A stretch of 64,000 bases of DNA from JAGVSR01 sp963742405 (GTDB lineage Bacteria > Pseudomonadota > Alphaproteobacteria > Rhizobiales > Hyphomicrobiaceae): the NCBI GenBank assembly GCA_963742405.1, contig CAVUMB010000007.1:620001-684000 (forward strand), read 5' to 3'. The notes beneath the pieces are model-generated. The model saw only the letters and a program-made list of their open reading frames with translations. It had not been told where the DNA came from and did not search any database. Shown piece by piece: positions 24,263 to 33,330 of this stretch; positions within the stretch are counted from its first letter, which is position 1; each line of letters begins with the position of its first letter. The translations under genes and the position numbers were made by a program.

Positions 24263-25558
24263 ATGGGGGGAGGAATGAAAGATTTTTATCCACTGACGGC
24301 GGCCGCGTTGCGAACCGAGCTTAACGCCGGCCGCCTCAGCAGTGTTGATCTGGTGACAGCCTGTTTCAGCCGCATCGCCGAGCGAGATGATGCGATTGGC
24401 GCTTGGGCCCATCTTGAGCCTGAACTCGCCTTGGCGGAGGCCCGTGCCGCCGATGCCACGCGGGCGGCCGGCAAGTCACTCGGCGCCTTGCATGGCATTC
24501 CAGTGGGCATCAAGGACATCATCGATACGGCCGCCCTGCCAACCGAATATGGAACACCGGCCTTCGCCGGCCGCCGGCCTGGCACTGACGCGGAGGTCGT
24601 CCGCCGCCTGAAAGCCGCCGGAGCCGTCATCCTCGGCAAGACGGTCACGACGGAACTGGCGTTCTATGGGCCCGGTAAAACGCGCAACCCCGCCGATCTG
24701 GAGCGAACGCCCGGAGGCTCGTCGTCGGGTTCCGCCGCCGCTGTCGCCGATTTCCATGTGCCACTGGCGCTGGGCTCGCAAACGGCGGGCTCGATCATCC
24801 GCCCGGCGTCGTATTGCGGCGTCTTCGGCTTCAAACCGACGTTCGCAGCCGTGCCGCTGCATGGCGTTTTGGCCCAGTCGCCGCCGCTCGATACACTCGG
24901 CGGTTATGCCCGGTGTGCGGCTGATCTTGCGCTGCTCACGGCTGTGCTCTCAGGCCAGTCTTGCGACATGGAGCCGTTGCCGGACCGGCCGCTGCGGCTG
25001 GCATTCGTCAAAACGCCGACATGGCCGCAAGGCGACCTCGCCATGCGAGATGCATTCGAACGATTGGTGCTGCGCAACCCGACGCTCATTGCCGAGGTCG
25101 CCCTGCCTGCGGTTTTCGACGACACCGGCGGACTGCAGCGCGCGGTGCAGTTCCACGACATTGCCGCGAACTATGGCGGCATAATTGAAAAGCACGGCAG
25201 ACTTATCTCGTCGAAACTCAAAGAGGTCGCGGCCGAAGGGCGGATGGTCTCGACGGCCGATTATGAAGCAGCGCTGGCCCGTCGCGAACCGCTCTATCGC
25301 GCGCTGGCACCAATCTTCGCAGACTTTGACGCTATCCTCACGCCGGCGTCGCAAGGCGTTGCCCCGCTCGGCCTCTCGGCCACCGGATCGCCGATGTTCA
25401 ATTTCCTGTGGACCTATCTGGGTGTCCCGGCCGTCAGCGTGCCGCTGCTGCAAGTAGAGCGCCTGCCGCTCGGTGTGCAGCTCATCGGCCGTCGCGGCGA
25501 CGACGGTCGCTTGCTCGCGATTGCCGACGCGGTCATGCGCTCCCTCAATTCAAACTGA
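24263..25558 (+). CDS. Amidase-signature hydrolase
   Basis: A 431-aa amidase of the GatA-like amidase-signature family with the Ser-cisSer-Lys triad: Lys84 in GIPVGIKDIID, cis-Ser in TPGGSSSGSAAAVA and the nucleophile Ser177 in GSQTAGSIIRP. It lacks the extra features of GatA and of named amidases, so the substrate (an amide or carbamate) is unknown. Two close starts exist, ATG 24263 and ATG 24275; a GGAGG lies between them. The last 14 bases overlap the convergent MOSC gene end to end. Confidence 0.88.
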   Translation: MGGGMKDFYPLTAAALRTELNAGRLSSVDLVTACFSRIAERDDAIGAWAHLEPELALAEARAADATRAAGKSLGALHGIPVGIKDIIDTAALPTEYGTPAFAGRRPGTDAEVVRRLKAAGAVILGKTVTTELAFYGPGKTRNPADLERTPGGSSSGSAAAVADFHVPLALGSQTAGSIIRPASYCGVFGFKPTFAAVPLHGVLAQSPPLDTLGGYARCAADLALLTAVLSGQSCDMEPLPDRPLRLAFVKTPTWPQGDLAMRDAFERLVLRNPTLIAEVALPAVFDDTGGLQRAVQFHDIAANYGGIIEKHGRLISSKLKEVAAEGRMVSTADYEAALARREPLYRALAPIFADFDAILTPASQGVAPLGLSATGSPMFNFLWTYLGVPAVSVPLLQVERLPLGVQLIGRRGDDGRLLAIADAVMRSLNSN

Positions 25559-26321
25559 CGGCATCGCCGGGCTTCACGCGGCCCGCGTTTTTCACCGTCG
25601 CATACACGCCCATGTCGCTGTGGCCTCGGTTGCGAAGCAAAATGGCCGGAATATCGAGATCGCGCCGGCCGCTCGTTGGATCGACGTTTGTCGCCGCGCA
25701 GCGTGCGGTGCGCTCGAAAACCTCGAAGGCGACGTCACCAATTTTGATCAACTTTCCGACCCAGTCGAATTCCGACCACGCGGGCGCGCCCGTCACGATC
25801 AGGTTCGGCCGGAACCGAATCGGATCGAGCGGCTGCGCGACGATCCGCTCCAACTCCGCAACGCTGGCGAGATTGACGATATGAACGCTCTTTTCCGTCG
25901 AGTCCGATAGGAGATGCCCCTGGGCCTCGACAACGCGCGGCGGCCCCTTGACGCTGTCCTTCATGTATTCGGCAAAGAACTGCGCGATGATCGCGCGACC
26001 AGCCGGCGTCGCAAGCGAGCCCCTTGCCACTTCGCCTCCGTCGCGGCTGATGGTCAGCGTCGAAGTCTGAGGATCGAACCGGCTGGTCACGGTGGCGAGA
26101 TCGGCATGCCGCATGAGCGTCAAAAAACTGATCTTGGGGACATGCATTGGCCGCAAGGGATCGAAACGCCCCGGCCCGTTCTCGATTGCAAAGGCACGGT
26201 CCCACGGCAGCGGCTCGTTGGGCTGCAGGTCAACCATGTCTAGAGGCTCGGCGGACAGACCTTTGACGGGATAGCGGTAAATGGCGGTCAGGGACACGCC
26301 GGGTAGGGGCTTTGCGGTCAA
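25545..26321 (-). CDS. MOSC-domain protein
   Basis: A 258-aa protein with an N-terminal beta-barrel (AIYRYPVKGLSAEPLDMV, DRAFAIEN) and a C-terminal MOSC domain: SVHIVNLASV, FRPNLIVTG, the sulfur-carrying Cys208 in FERTARCAATNVDP, and GVYATVKNAGRVKPGD. Such proteins bind the molybdenum cofactor and act as sulfurtransferases or N-hydroxy-compound reductases (mARC/YcbX-like). The listed start is TTG 26321; GTG 26297 is an alternative. It converges with the amidase. Confidence 0.88.
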   Translation of the reverse strand: MTAKPLPGVSLTAIYRYPVKGLSAEPLDMVDLQPNEPLPWDRAFAIENGPGRFDPLRPMHVPKISFLTLMRHADLATVTSRFDPQTSTLTISRDGGEVARGSLATPAGRAIIAQFFAEYMKDSVKGPPRVVEAQGHLLSDSTEKSVHIVNLASVAELERIVAQPLDPIRFRPNLIVTGAPAWSEFDWVGKLIKIGDVAFEVFERTARCAATNVDPTSGRRDLDIPAILLRNRGHSDMGVYATVKNAGRVKPGDAVSLN

Positions 26322-26475
26322 GGCGGCCGTCCGTCTGCTAATCGTGCCAAAACTCTATCAAGACTAACAGAATTGATATCCCACTACTACGCGGCGCCAC
26401 CCTCGATGCCGCTGTCAGCCAATTGATCTCCGCCCCTTTTCCCGGCACGGACAATCACCATATATTTATCACTTA

Positions 26476-26521
26476 CGGAACGGAGCCTTCGGGTCCGTTC
26501 CGGATGTTCCTACAATATAAT
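26476..26521 (+). promoter_or_regulatory. clpB upstream hairpin and -10-like element
   Basis: A 9-bp perfect inverted repeat (CGGAACGGA / TCCGTTCCG, 26476-26502) is followed by TATAAT at 26516-26521, about 55 bases before the clpB start. The -10 is good, but I see no clear CTTG-type heat-shock -35. The hairpin may be an operator or chance. Confidence 0.4.
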
Positions 26522-26575
26522 ACGGCGTCTGACCGGGCCTACGGGGCGGAGAGACGCGCGAGAAAGGTCATAAAG

Positions 26576-29173
26576 ATGAATTTCGATCGCTACACCGATC
26601 GCGCCAAAGGCTTTGTCCAGTCGGCGCAGAGTCTTGCCCTCCGCGAGGGACACCAGCAGTTTTCGCCCGATCATCTGTTGAAAGTTTTGCTCGACGATGA
26701 GGAAGGCCTCGCCGCCGGCCTGATCGACCGTTCGGGCGGTCGCTCGCGCGAAGCGTTGTCAGCCGTCGAACGGGCACTCGCCAAACGACCGAAGGTTTCG
26801 GGCGGCGGCGCCGGTCAACTTTACATGGCGCCCGAATTGGCACGTGTGTTCGACAGCGCGGAGAAGATTGCGGACAAAGCCGGCGACAAGTTTGTCACCG
26901 CCGAGCGGCTACTGCTGGCGCTTGCTCTTGAAAAGGGCACCGACACGGCCAAGATCCTGGCCGATGCGGGCGTCTCGCCACAGGGCATCAACACGGCGAT
27001 CAATGACATCCGCAAGGGCCGCACGGCCGACAGCGCCTCCGCCGAACAGGCCTACGACGCACTGAAGCGTTATTCCCGCGACCTGACCGAAGCGGCCGCG
27101 TCTGGCAAGCTCGATCCCGTGATCGGTCGCGACGAGGAAATCCGCCGCACGATCCAGGTGCTCTCGCGTCGCACGAAGAACAACCCCGTCCTCATTGGCG
27201 AACCCGGCGTTGGCAAGACGGCGATTGCCGAGGGCCTCGCCTTACGCATCGTCAAAGGCGACGTTCCCGAAAGCTTGAAGGACAAAAAGCTACTGGCGCT
27301 CGACATGGGGTCCCTCATTGCCGGCGCGAAGTATCGCGGTGAATTCGAAGAGCGGTTGAAGAGCGTACTGTCCGAGGTCCAGGCCGAGGAGGGCCGCATC
27401 ATCCTGTTTATCGACGAACTGCATACCATTGTCGGTGCGGGCAAGTCGGAAGGCGCGATGGATGCGGGCAATCTTTTGAAACCGGCGCTCGCCCGCGGTG
27501 AACTTCACTGTGTCGGGGCGACCACGCTCGATGAGTACCGCAAGCACATCGAAAAGGACGCAGCCCTGGCCCGCCGCTTCCAATCGATCTTCGTCGACGA
27601 GCCGACGGTGGAGGATACGATCTCGATCTTGCGCGGCTTGAAGGAGAAGTACGAACTGCATCATGGCGTGCGCATTACCGACAGCGCACTCGTAGCTGCG
27701 GCAACCCTTTCCAATCGCTACATCACCGACCGGTTCCTCCCCGACAAAGCCATCGACCTTGTCGATGAGGCCTCCTCGCGACTGCGGATGCAGGTCGACA
27801 GCAAGCCCGAAGAACTCGATGCCATTGACCGCGATCTCATGCAGTTGATGATCGAGCGCGAAGCCCTGCGCAAGGAGACCGACCAGGCGTCGAAGGACCG
27901 CCTTGCCAAACTCGAAGGCGAAATCGCCAACCTCGAAGAGCAGTCACAGGCGATGACCGCACGCTGGGAAGCCGAGAAGCAGAAGCTCGGATCGGCGCAG
28001 AAGGTGAAGGAAGAACTCGACGCCGCCCGTAACGACCTCGAGCAGGCACAGCGCAAGGGCAACCTCGCGCGCGCCGGCGAGCTGACGTACGGCGTCATCC
28101 CGGATCTGGAAAAGAAGCTCGCTTCGATCGAAACCAATGACGGCAAGGGCGCCATGGTCGAAGAGGCCGTCGGCCCCGATCAGATCGCGGCCATTGTCTC
28201 GCGCTGGACCGGCGTGCCCGTCGACAAGATGCTGGAAGGCGAGCGCGACAAGCTTCTCAAGATGGAAGAGGCGCTGGGTCAGCGTGTCGTCGGCCAGAAG
28301 GAAGCCGTCATTGCGGTTTCAACAGCCGTGCGCCGCGCGCGGGCCGGCCTTCAGGACCCGAACCGGCCCATTGGCTCGTTCATGTTCTTGGGCCCGACCG
28401 GCGTCGGCAAGACCGAATTGACGAAGGCGCTTGCCGCCTACCTCTTCGACGACGACACGGCGATGCAGCGCATCGACATGTCGGAGTACATGGAGAAACA
28501 CTCGGTCGCTCGTCTCATCGGCGCACCTCCCGGATATGTCGGATACGAGGAAGGTGGCGCACTGACCGAAGCCGTCCGCCGCCGGCCATATCAGGTCGTC
28601 CTCTTCGACGAGATCGAGAAGGCTCATCCCGATGTGTTCAACATCCTCCTGCAGGTGCTCGATGATGGCCGCTTGACGGACGGACAGGGCCGCACCGTGG
28701 ACTTCAAGAATACGCTCATCATCCTGACGTCGAACATCGGCGCCCAGTACCTCGTCGAACAGAAGGAAGGCGAAGACACGGAGGCCGTCCGCGATGAAGT
28801 GATGGCTGAAGTCCGCGCCCGCTTCCGGCCGGAATTCCTCAACCGTCTCGACGAGATCATCCTGTTCCACCGTCTTCAACGGCAGGACATGGGCAAGATC
28901 GTCGACATCCAGATGGGCCGACTGCAAAAGCTCGTTGAGGATCGCAAGATTACCATCGAACTCGATGATGCGGCGCGCACATGGCTTGCCAACCGCGGCT
29001 ACGACCCAGCCTACGGCGCGCGACCCTTGAAGCGCGTTATCCAGAAGCACGTGCAGGACCCGCTCGCCGAGCAGATTCTCGCCGGCGGCGTGAAGGACGG
29101 CGACACGGTCAAGGTCTCCGTCCGTGACGGCGCCATCACCATCAATGGCTGGCCCGTCAAGGCTGCGGCTTAA
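26576..29173 (+). CDS. clpB: ClpB disaggregase
   Basis: Hexameric Hsp100 chaperone that, with DnaK, extracts proteins from aggregates. ATG 26576 gives the standard 865 aa. Domain order: N-domain (residues 1-145), first AAA+ module with Walker A GEPGVGKT and Walker B ILFIDELH, the coiled-coil M domain (about 405-525, ELDAIDRDLMQLMIEREAL), second AAA+ module with GPTGVGKT, the pore loop GYVGYEEGG, and VVLFDEIEKAHPD. The C-terminal GYDPAYGARPLKRVIQ is intact. It is monocistronic, closed by a hairpin at 29183. Confidence 0.98.
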   Translation: MNFDRYTDRAKGFVQSAQSLALREGHQQFSPDHLLKVLLDDEEGLAAGLIDRSGGRSREALSAVERALAKRPKVSGGGAGQLYMAPELARVFDSAEKIADKAGDKFVTAERLLLALALEKGTDTAKILADAGVSPQGINTAINDIRKGRTADSASAEQAYDALKRYSRDLTEAAASGKLDPVIGRDEEIRRTIQVLSRRTKNNPVLIGEPGVGKTAIAEGLALRIVKGDVPESLKDKKLLALDMGSLIAGAKYRGEFEERLKSVLSEVQAEEGRIILFIDELHTIVGAGKSEGAMDAGNLLKPALARGELHCVGATTLDEYRKHIEKDAALARRFQSIFVDEPTVEDTISILRGLKEKYELHHGVRITDSALVAAATLSNRYITDRFLPDKAIDLVDEASSRLRMQVDSKPEELDAIDRDLMQLMIEREALRKETDQASKDRLAKLEGEIANLEEQSQAMTARWEAEKQKLGSAQKVKEELDAARNDLEQAQRKGNLARAGELTYGVIPDLEKKLASIETNDGKGAMVEEAVGPDQIAAIVSRWTGVPVDKMLEGERDKLLKMEEALGQRVVGQKEAVIAVSTAVRRARAGLQDPNRPIGSFMFLGPTGVGKTELTKALAAYLFDDDTAMQRIDMSEYMEKHSVARLIGAPPGYVGYEEGGALTEAVRRRPYQVVLFDEIEKAHPDVFNILLQVLDDGRLTDGQGRTVDFKNTLIILTSNIGAQYLVEQKEGEDTEAVRDEVMAEVRARFRPEFLNRLDEIILFHRLQRQDMGKIVDIQMGRLQKLVEDRKITIELDDAARTWLANRGYDPAYGARPLKRVIQKHVQDPLAEQILAGGVKDGDTVKVSVRDGAITINGWPVKAAA

Positions 29174-29182
29174 ATTTAATAT

Positions 29183-29216
29183 AGGCGGAGACCGGCGAGC
29201 CCGGCCTCCGCCTTTT
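29183..29216 (+). terminator. Terminator of clpB
   Basis: AGGCGGAG pairs with CTCCGCCT around a GC-rich loop that can form its own inner stem, followed by TTTT. Located 10 bases after the clpB stop. Confidence 0.85.
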
Positions 29217-29245
29217 CCAATCTTTGCAGATCAGATTGTCTTAGA

Positions 29246-29581
29246 TTACTTGCACTTGTTGAAGTCGGGGCGGTTGGGGGCGCAGAAGCCGCCGCCGTAG
29301 GGGCCGGCCAGCGTTTTACCGTTAAACCGGGCCTTGACGACCTTGGACTTGGTGATGTCGAGGCGCTTGTTCGGGCAGTTCTCTTTCGCAGCCGCGATGC
29401 AGGCTGCTTCCGTGGCCGCCGGATAGTCCTTGTCGCAAGACTTCGAGCCACCGCACTTGCTGTAAGACTCGCTTTCCTTGCCAGCGCAGGCGGTGCGGTT
29501 GACGTTGACGACGCACTCGGCGAGTGCGCTCGATGCCAACGAAACACCGATTAATGCTGAGATTGCGATAGTTTTGATCAT
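29246..29581 (-). CDS. Small secreted Cys-rich protein
   Basis: A 111-aa exported protein: signal peptide MIKTIAISALIGVSLASSALA followed by a mature domain of about 90 residues with eight cysteines, probably four disulfides (ECVV, TACAG, KCGG, SCDK, ACIA, NCPN, FCAP, KCK). It is rich in Lys and Asn. No function recognised. It converges on clpB and is divergent to the PstS-like gene. Confidence 0.75.
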   Translation of the reverse strand: MIKTIAISALIGVSLASSALAECVVNVNRTACAGKESESYSKCGGSKSCDKDYPAATEAACIAAAKENCPNKRLDITKSKVVKARFNGKTLAGPYGGGFCAPNRPDFNKCK

Positions 29582-29807
29582 GGGCGTGCCCCTTAAATAT
29601 TACTACAGAAGAGTTGCTGGCTTAGGCTCTAGCCCCCCGCAAACTCGGGCATTCTTCTGCGCAACTCGCATTACACGAATGTGACACCCCGGACTTTCAG
29701 CCGTCATAATAGCTTTATTCAGGGTGGTTAAAAGCGCCGACGAGCGCGCAAAATGGCTGGATCTAAGGCGCTCCCCAGCCACAACCAGGTGAAGTTTTCG
29801 AGGCTCC

Positions 29808-30878
29808 ATGACATCCAATTCCATGAATGGTTTGACGCTGGCTGCGATTGCAATCGCTGCCACATCCGCTCTCTCCACCGCGGCTTTCGCGCGCGAAGAA
29901 ATCCGTATCGTCGGATCGTCGACGGTGTACCCCTTCACCACCGCAGTCGCCGAGCAGTTCGGTAAGGCGAACGGTGGTAAAACGCCGGTTGTGGAATCGA
30001 CCGGCACGGGCGGCGGCATGAAGCTGTTCTGCGCCGGTGTGGGTGAGACACATCCCGACATCGCAAACGCCTCCCGTCCCATGAAGAAAGCTGAATTCGA
30101 GCTCTGCCAGGCCAATGGCGTCAAGGACATCATCGAGATCAAGATCGGTCTCGACGGCATTGTGCTCGCACAATCCAAGAAAGCCCCGGACCTGAGCCTG
30201 CAACAGGAAGAGATTTTCTTGGCTCTCGCCAAGGAGATTCATGACGAAAACCTGAAATTCATTCCGAACCCCCACAAGACCTGGAAGAACGTTGACCCGT
30301 TGCTTCCCGATACCAAGATCGAAGTTCTCGGTCCCCCGCCAACCTCTGGCACGCGCGACGCTTTTCTTGAGCTTGTCATGGAGAAAGGCGCCAAGGGTTT
30401 CGGGGCTCTCGTTGAAATGAAAGAAGCCGACGAGAAAAATGGCACCAAAAACTACGAAAAGGTCTGGAAGTCGATCCGCCAAGATGGCGCCTTCGTGGAA
30501 GCTGGCGAGAACGACAACCTGATCGTGCAGAAGATCGAGAACAACCCAACAGCGATCGGTATCTTCGGCTACTCGTTCCTCGAAGAGAACGTCGACAAAA
30601 TCAAGCCGGTCCTGATCGGCGGCATTGAACCGACTTACGAAAATATTGCGAAAGGCACATATCCAGCGTCGCGCGCGCTCTTCATCTACGTGAAGAAGGC
30701 CCATGTCGGCGTGATCCCCGGCATGAAGGAATTTCTTGCCGAATTCGTCTCGCCGAAGGCCGTTGGTGAAGACGGCTACCTCGTCGGTAAGGGTTTGATC
30801 GCGCAACCGAAGGAAGATCAGGAAAAGGCAGCCAAGATCGCTGCCGAACTCACCCCGATGGTTGCTCCGGAGAAGTAA
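29808..30878 (+). CDS. PstS-like phosphate-binding protein
   Basis: A 356-aa periplasmic phosphate-binding protein. The signal peptide ends STAAFARE. Phosphate-ligand segments are evident: IVGSSTVYPFTTAVAE, ESTGTGGGMKLFC, and TSGTRDAFLELV; FGYSFLEEN and VSPKAVGEDGYL complete the fold. It is of the SphX/PstS subtype that often lacks a neighbouring pstCAB operon, as here. It could bind phosphate or another oxyanion; no clear Pho box was found. It is monocistronic, ending at the terminator at 30922. Confidence 0.85.
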   Translation: MTSNSMNGLTLAAIAIAATSALSTAAFAREEIRIVGSSTVYPFTTAVAEQFGKANGGKTPVVESTGTGGGMKLFCAGVGETHPDIANASRPMKKAEFELCQANGVKDIIEIKIGLDGIVLAQSKKAPDLSLQQEEIFLALAKEIHDENLKFIPNPHKTWKNVDPLLPDTKIEVLGPPPTSGTRDAFLELVMEKGAKGFGALVEMKEADEKNGTKNYEKVWKSIRQDGAFVEAGENDNLIVQKIENNPTAIGIFGYSFLEENVDKIKPVLIGGIEPTYENIAKGTYPASRALFIYVKKAHVGVIPGMKEFLAEFVSPKAVGEDGYLVGKGLIAQPKEDQEKAAKIAAELTPMVAPEK

Positions 30879-30921
30879 GAATTCAAAGACACGGTCTTTC
30901 GTGGAAGTTGTCACCTATCTC

Positions 30922-30955
30922 GGCGGCAGGCAAAATTGGCCTGCCGCCTTTTTTT
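30922..30955 (+). terminator. Terminator of the PstS-like gene
   Basis: GGCGGCAGGC pairs with GCCTGCCGCC over a seven-base loop and runs into seven T. Confidence 0.92.
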
Positions 30956-31030
30956 AAGAACTAAGTGCAGGTCTCCGACGTTGGTCGCCGCTAGCCAGCA
31001 ACAATCGGCGCGACGAAAAAGGAGGTCATT

Positions 31031-31378
31031 ATGATTCACAAATTTGCAATTTTTGACGCAACGTTAGAGCGCTCACCCGGCCAGGACGCAGACGTGGTCG
31101 TCGGCAATCTCATCGATCAACGTCATCGCGGTCCAATCACCATCGGCTATGGTCGCTATGGACCCAACGCAAGCCTTCAAGAAACTCTCAAAGTCGATGA
31201 CGTCATGATTATCTTGGAGGGACAACTGTCCGTCGCTACAAGTTCCGGAACAGTCACCGGAGTATCCGGTGATATCATTTACATGCCCAAGGGCGAGGCG
31301 GTCACCATTCGCGCGCATGAACGCGGAGCCGTCACCGCTTACGTGACCTACCCGCATTGGCAGGCAGCGCTGACATAA
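31031..31378 (+). CDS. Cupin-domain protein (EutQ-like)
   Basis: A 115-aa single-domain cupin, similar in outline to the C-terminal part of EutQ. Strands are visible at GPITIGYGRYGPNAS, DDVMIILEGQLSVATSSG and GDIIYMPKGEAVTIRA. The usual cupin metal-binding His residues are not evident, so it may bind a ligand rather than catalyse. A very strong Shine-Dalgarno (AAGGAGGT) precedes ATG 31031, suggesting high expression. Function not known. Confidence 0.75.
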   Translation: MIHKFAIFDATLERSPGQDADVVVGNLIDQRHRGPITIGYGRYGPNASLQETLKVDDVMIILEGQLSVATSSGTVTGVSGDIIYMPKGEAVTIRAHERGAVTAYVTYPHWQAALT

Positions 31379-31396
31379 GCTTCGGCGTGCTTAGCG

Positions 31397-31609
31397 CTAC
31401 TTCACTTTACGCAACTCGGTTGGCTTGTGCGCCGCTCGCTTTCCCGACTTCTCGCTCTCGACGATGAACTGCGGGTTTTTCTTGCTCGCCGCCACCTTGT
31501 GACTTTTGATTTTCGTGGGCGTCGTTTGCTTTTTAATGACTTTACCCGTCGTCTCCCCTTGGCTCGTGGTCCATGTAACCTGATCGCCCGTCTTCAAATC
31601 CTTGGCCAT
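31397..31609 (-). CDS. DUF2945 small Tudor-like protein
   Basis: A 70-aa basic protein of the DUF2945 family (hypervirulence-associated Tudor-like domain): KTGDQVTWTTSQGETTGKV, a Lys-rich linker, PQFIVESEKSGKRAAHKP and LRKV. These proteins are common next to stress genes in Rhizobiales; molecular role unknown. It converges on the cupin gene with 18 bases between. Confidence 0.82.
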   Translation of the reverse strand: MAKDLKTGDQVTWTTSQGETTGKVIKKQTTPTKIKSHKVAASKKNPQFIVESEKSGKRAAHKPTELRKVK

Positions 31610-31906
31610 CGCGTTTTCCCGTATTGCCTTTGCAATGAACGCTAACTGCCGTTGATCAATTCAGGTTCCAGTAGTCAACGGGACCGGACCTGCCCCTCAC
31701 CAATCCTCATCATTCCGCACAGTCTTTCCGTTATCCATGCAAAGACGCGTCCATACTTGCCGGTGTGTGCATGTTTAGCGCGGGTCTTGCGGACATTTGC
31801 TCTGATTTGCGGACCCGCCGCCCTACTCCAGCCGCGCCACCTCGGCCAATCAACGGTGCAAGCAGCCGTTTTGATTGTCGATAGGCTGCAGGAGGTCAGG
31901 ACTTGG

Positions 31907-33286
31907 ATGTCGGAAATTTTTGTCGCCGCTCGCCGTGTGCTTCGAAGCCCGGCGTTCAAGCTTTGCTTGATCGGCATAATAATCGTGTTGCTGCTCTTGC
32001 CCACGGTATTGGCCGGCGCCCTGGTCTCGGAACGCGAAGACAGAGCGCGCGGCGTTCGCAGTGACGTGGCCCGCGTTTGGGGCCAGCCGCAGAATGTGAA
32101 CGGGCCGTTCCTCGTCGTGCCTTACACCGTCAAGGTTGAAACCAAGGACGGTGACAAGCGCGTTGAGACCATCGTGGAGCGGCGAGCAGTGTTCACGCCG
32201 GAGACGCTGGAGATCACAGCCAAGAGTGCGTCACAGGTGCTGCATCGCGGCATTTACACGGTGAACGTTTACACAGCCAACGTCACGCTGGCCGGGCGCT
32301 TCGCCATGCCCGACATGAGCCTCGTGATTTCCGATCCGCACACTGTCCGCTGGAACGATGCCATTCTCGTCCTTGGCTTGAGCGACGTGTCCGGTCTCAA
32401 GGAGGCCGCCAGCGTCAAAATCGATCAGACACGCGATCTAGCCTTCGCGCCGAGTATCGGCATCGCTGGTGTCGAAGTGAACGGCATCCATGCCCGGCTA
32501 ACGGGCCTGACCGCCGCTGCACCTGGAACCGTAGATACCTCGCTGAAGGAGTTCTCATTTCAAACATCGCTCACCTTCACCGGGTCCGGCCAGTTGTCGT
32601 TTGCTCCTGCTGCTCGCGAGACGAAAGTCGCGATGACCTCCGATTGGCCGAGCCCCAGTTTCTCCGGCGCCTTTCTGCCGGCAGACCGCAGCGTGACGAC
32701 CGCTGGGTTCACCGCTGCATGGCGTGTCCCGCACCTTGCGCGCAGCGTTCCGCAGGCGTGGGATGGCAACAACCAGGGAATAGAACGCCTGCAACCTTAC
32801 TTGTTCGGCGTCTCGTATTATCAGCCCGTTGAATTCTACGACCTCGTCAATAGATCCGTGAAGTACAGCGTCTTGTTTATTGCCGCTGCATTCATGGCGG
32901 TGTTCCTGCTCGAGGTTCAATCAGCCAAGCGCGTACACTGGGTGCAGTACCTGTTCACCGGCTTCGCCCTCACATTCTTCTACGTGTTGCTGCTGTCGCT
33001 GGCCGAGCACATCGGTTTCGGCTGGTCCTACCTCATCGCGTCAGCCGCCACGGGTGGCATGCTGGCCGTGTACGTGTCGCGCGCACTTGGGAGCGCCCCG
33101 GCAGGCTTCGCGATGGCCGGCATATTCGCCGTTCTCTACGGACTATTGTATCTAATCCTGCGTCTTGAAGATTACGCACTCCTCGCCGGAGCGCTGTTGG
33201 GCTTCGCCGGGCTGACCGTGCTCATGTTCGCCACCTTGCGCGTTGATTGGAGCGGCAACCAGCAACGATCAACTGTCCTGGAGTAA
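31907..33286 (+). CDS. creD: CreD-family inner-membrane protein
   Basis: A 459-aa CreD-like protein. ATG 31907 has GGAGG about 11 bases upstream. One N-terminal transmembrane helix (CLIGIIIVLLLLPTVLAGAL) precedes a periplasmic domain (DVARVWGQPQNVNGPFLVVPY, a family signature), then VEFYDLVNRSVKYSVLFIAAAF and five further helices to the C-terminus. In enterobacteria CreD belongs to the CreBC regulon and affects colicin tolerance and the cell envelope; no creB or creC is nearby here. Confidence 0.9.
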   Translation: MSEIFVAARRVLRSPAFKLCLIGIIIVLLLLPTVLAGALVSEREDRARGVRSDVARVWGQPQNVNGPFLVVPYTVKVETKDGDKRVETIVERRAVFTPETLEITAKSASQVLHRGIYTVNVYTANVTLAGRFAMPDMSLVISDPHTVRWNDAILVLGLSDVSGLKEAASVKIDQTRDLAFAPSIGIAGVEVNGIHARLTGLTAAAPGTVDTSLKEFSFQTSLTFTGSGQLSFAPAARETKVAMTSDWPSPSFSGAFLPADRSVTTAGFTAAWRVPHLARSVPQAWDGNNQGIERLQPYLFGVSYYQPVEFYDLVNRSVKYSVLFIAAAFMAVFLLEVQSAKRVHWVQYLFTGFALTFFYVLLLSLAEHIGFGWSYLIASAATGGMLAVYVSRALGSAPAGFAMAGIFAVLYGLLYLILRLEDYALLAGALLGFAGLTVLMFATLRVDWSGNQQRSTVLE

Positions 33287-33330
33287 GCCAATGACCAGAC
33301 GCCCCGCGTGGGAGACATCGATCCCGCTTG

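Noticed and set aside
29670..29687. Pho box upstream of the PstS-like gene
   Set aside because: ATTACACGAATGTGACAC resembles two half sites only on the wrong strand and with two mismatches.
29763..30914. 383-aa open frame opposite the PstS-like gene
   Set aside because: Runs through the whole PstS gene on the other strand and shows no domain pattern.
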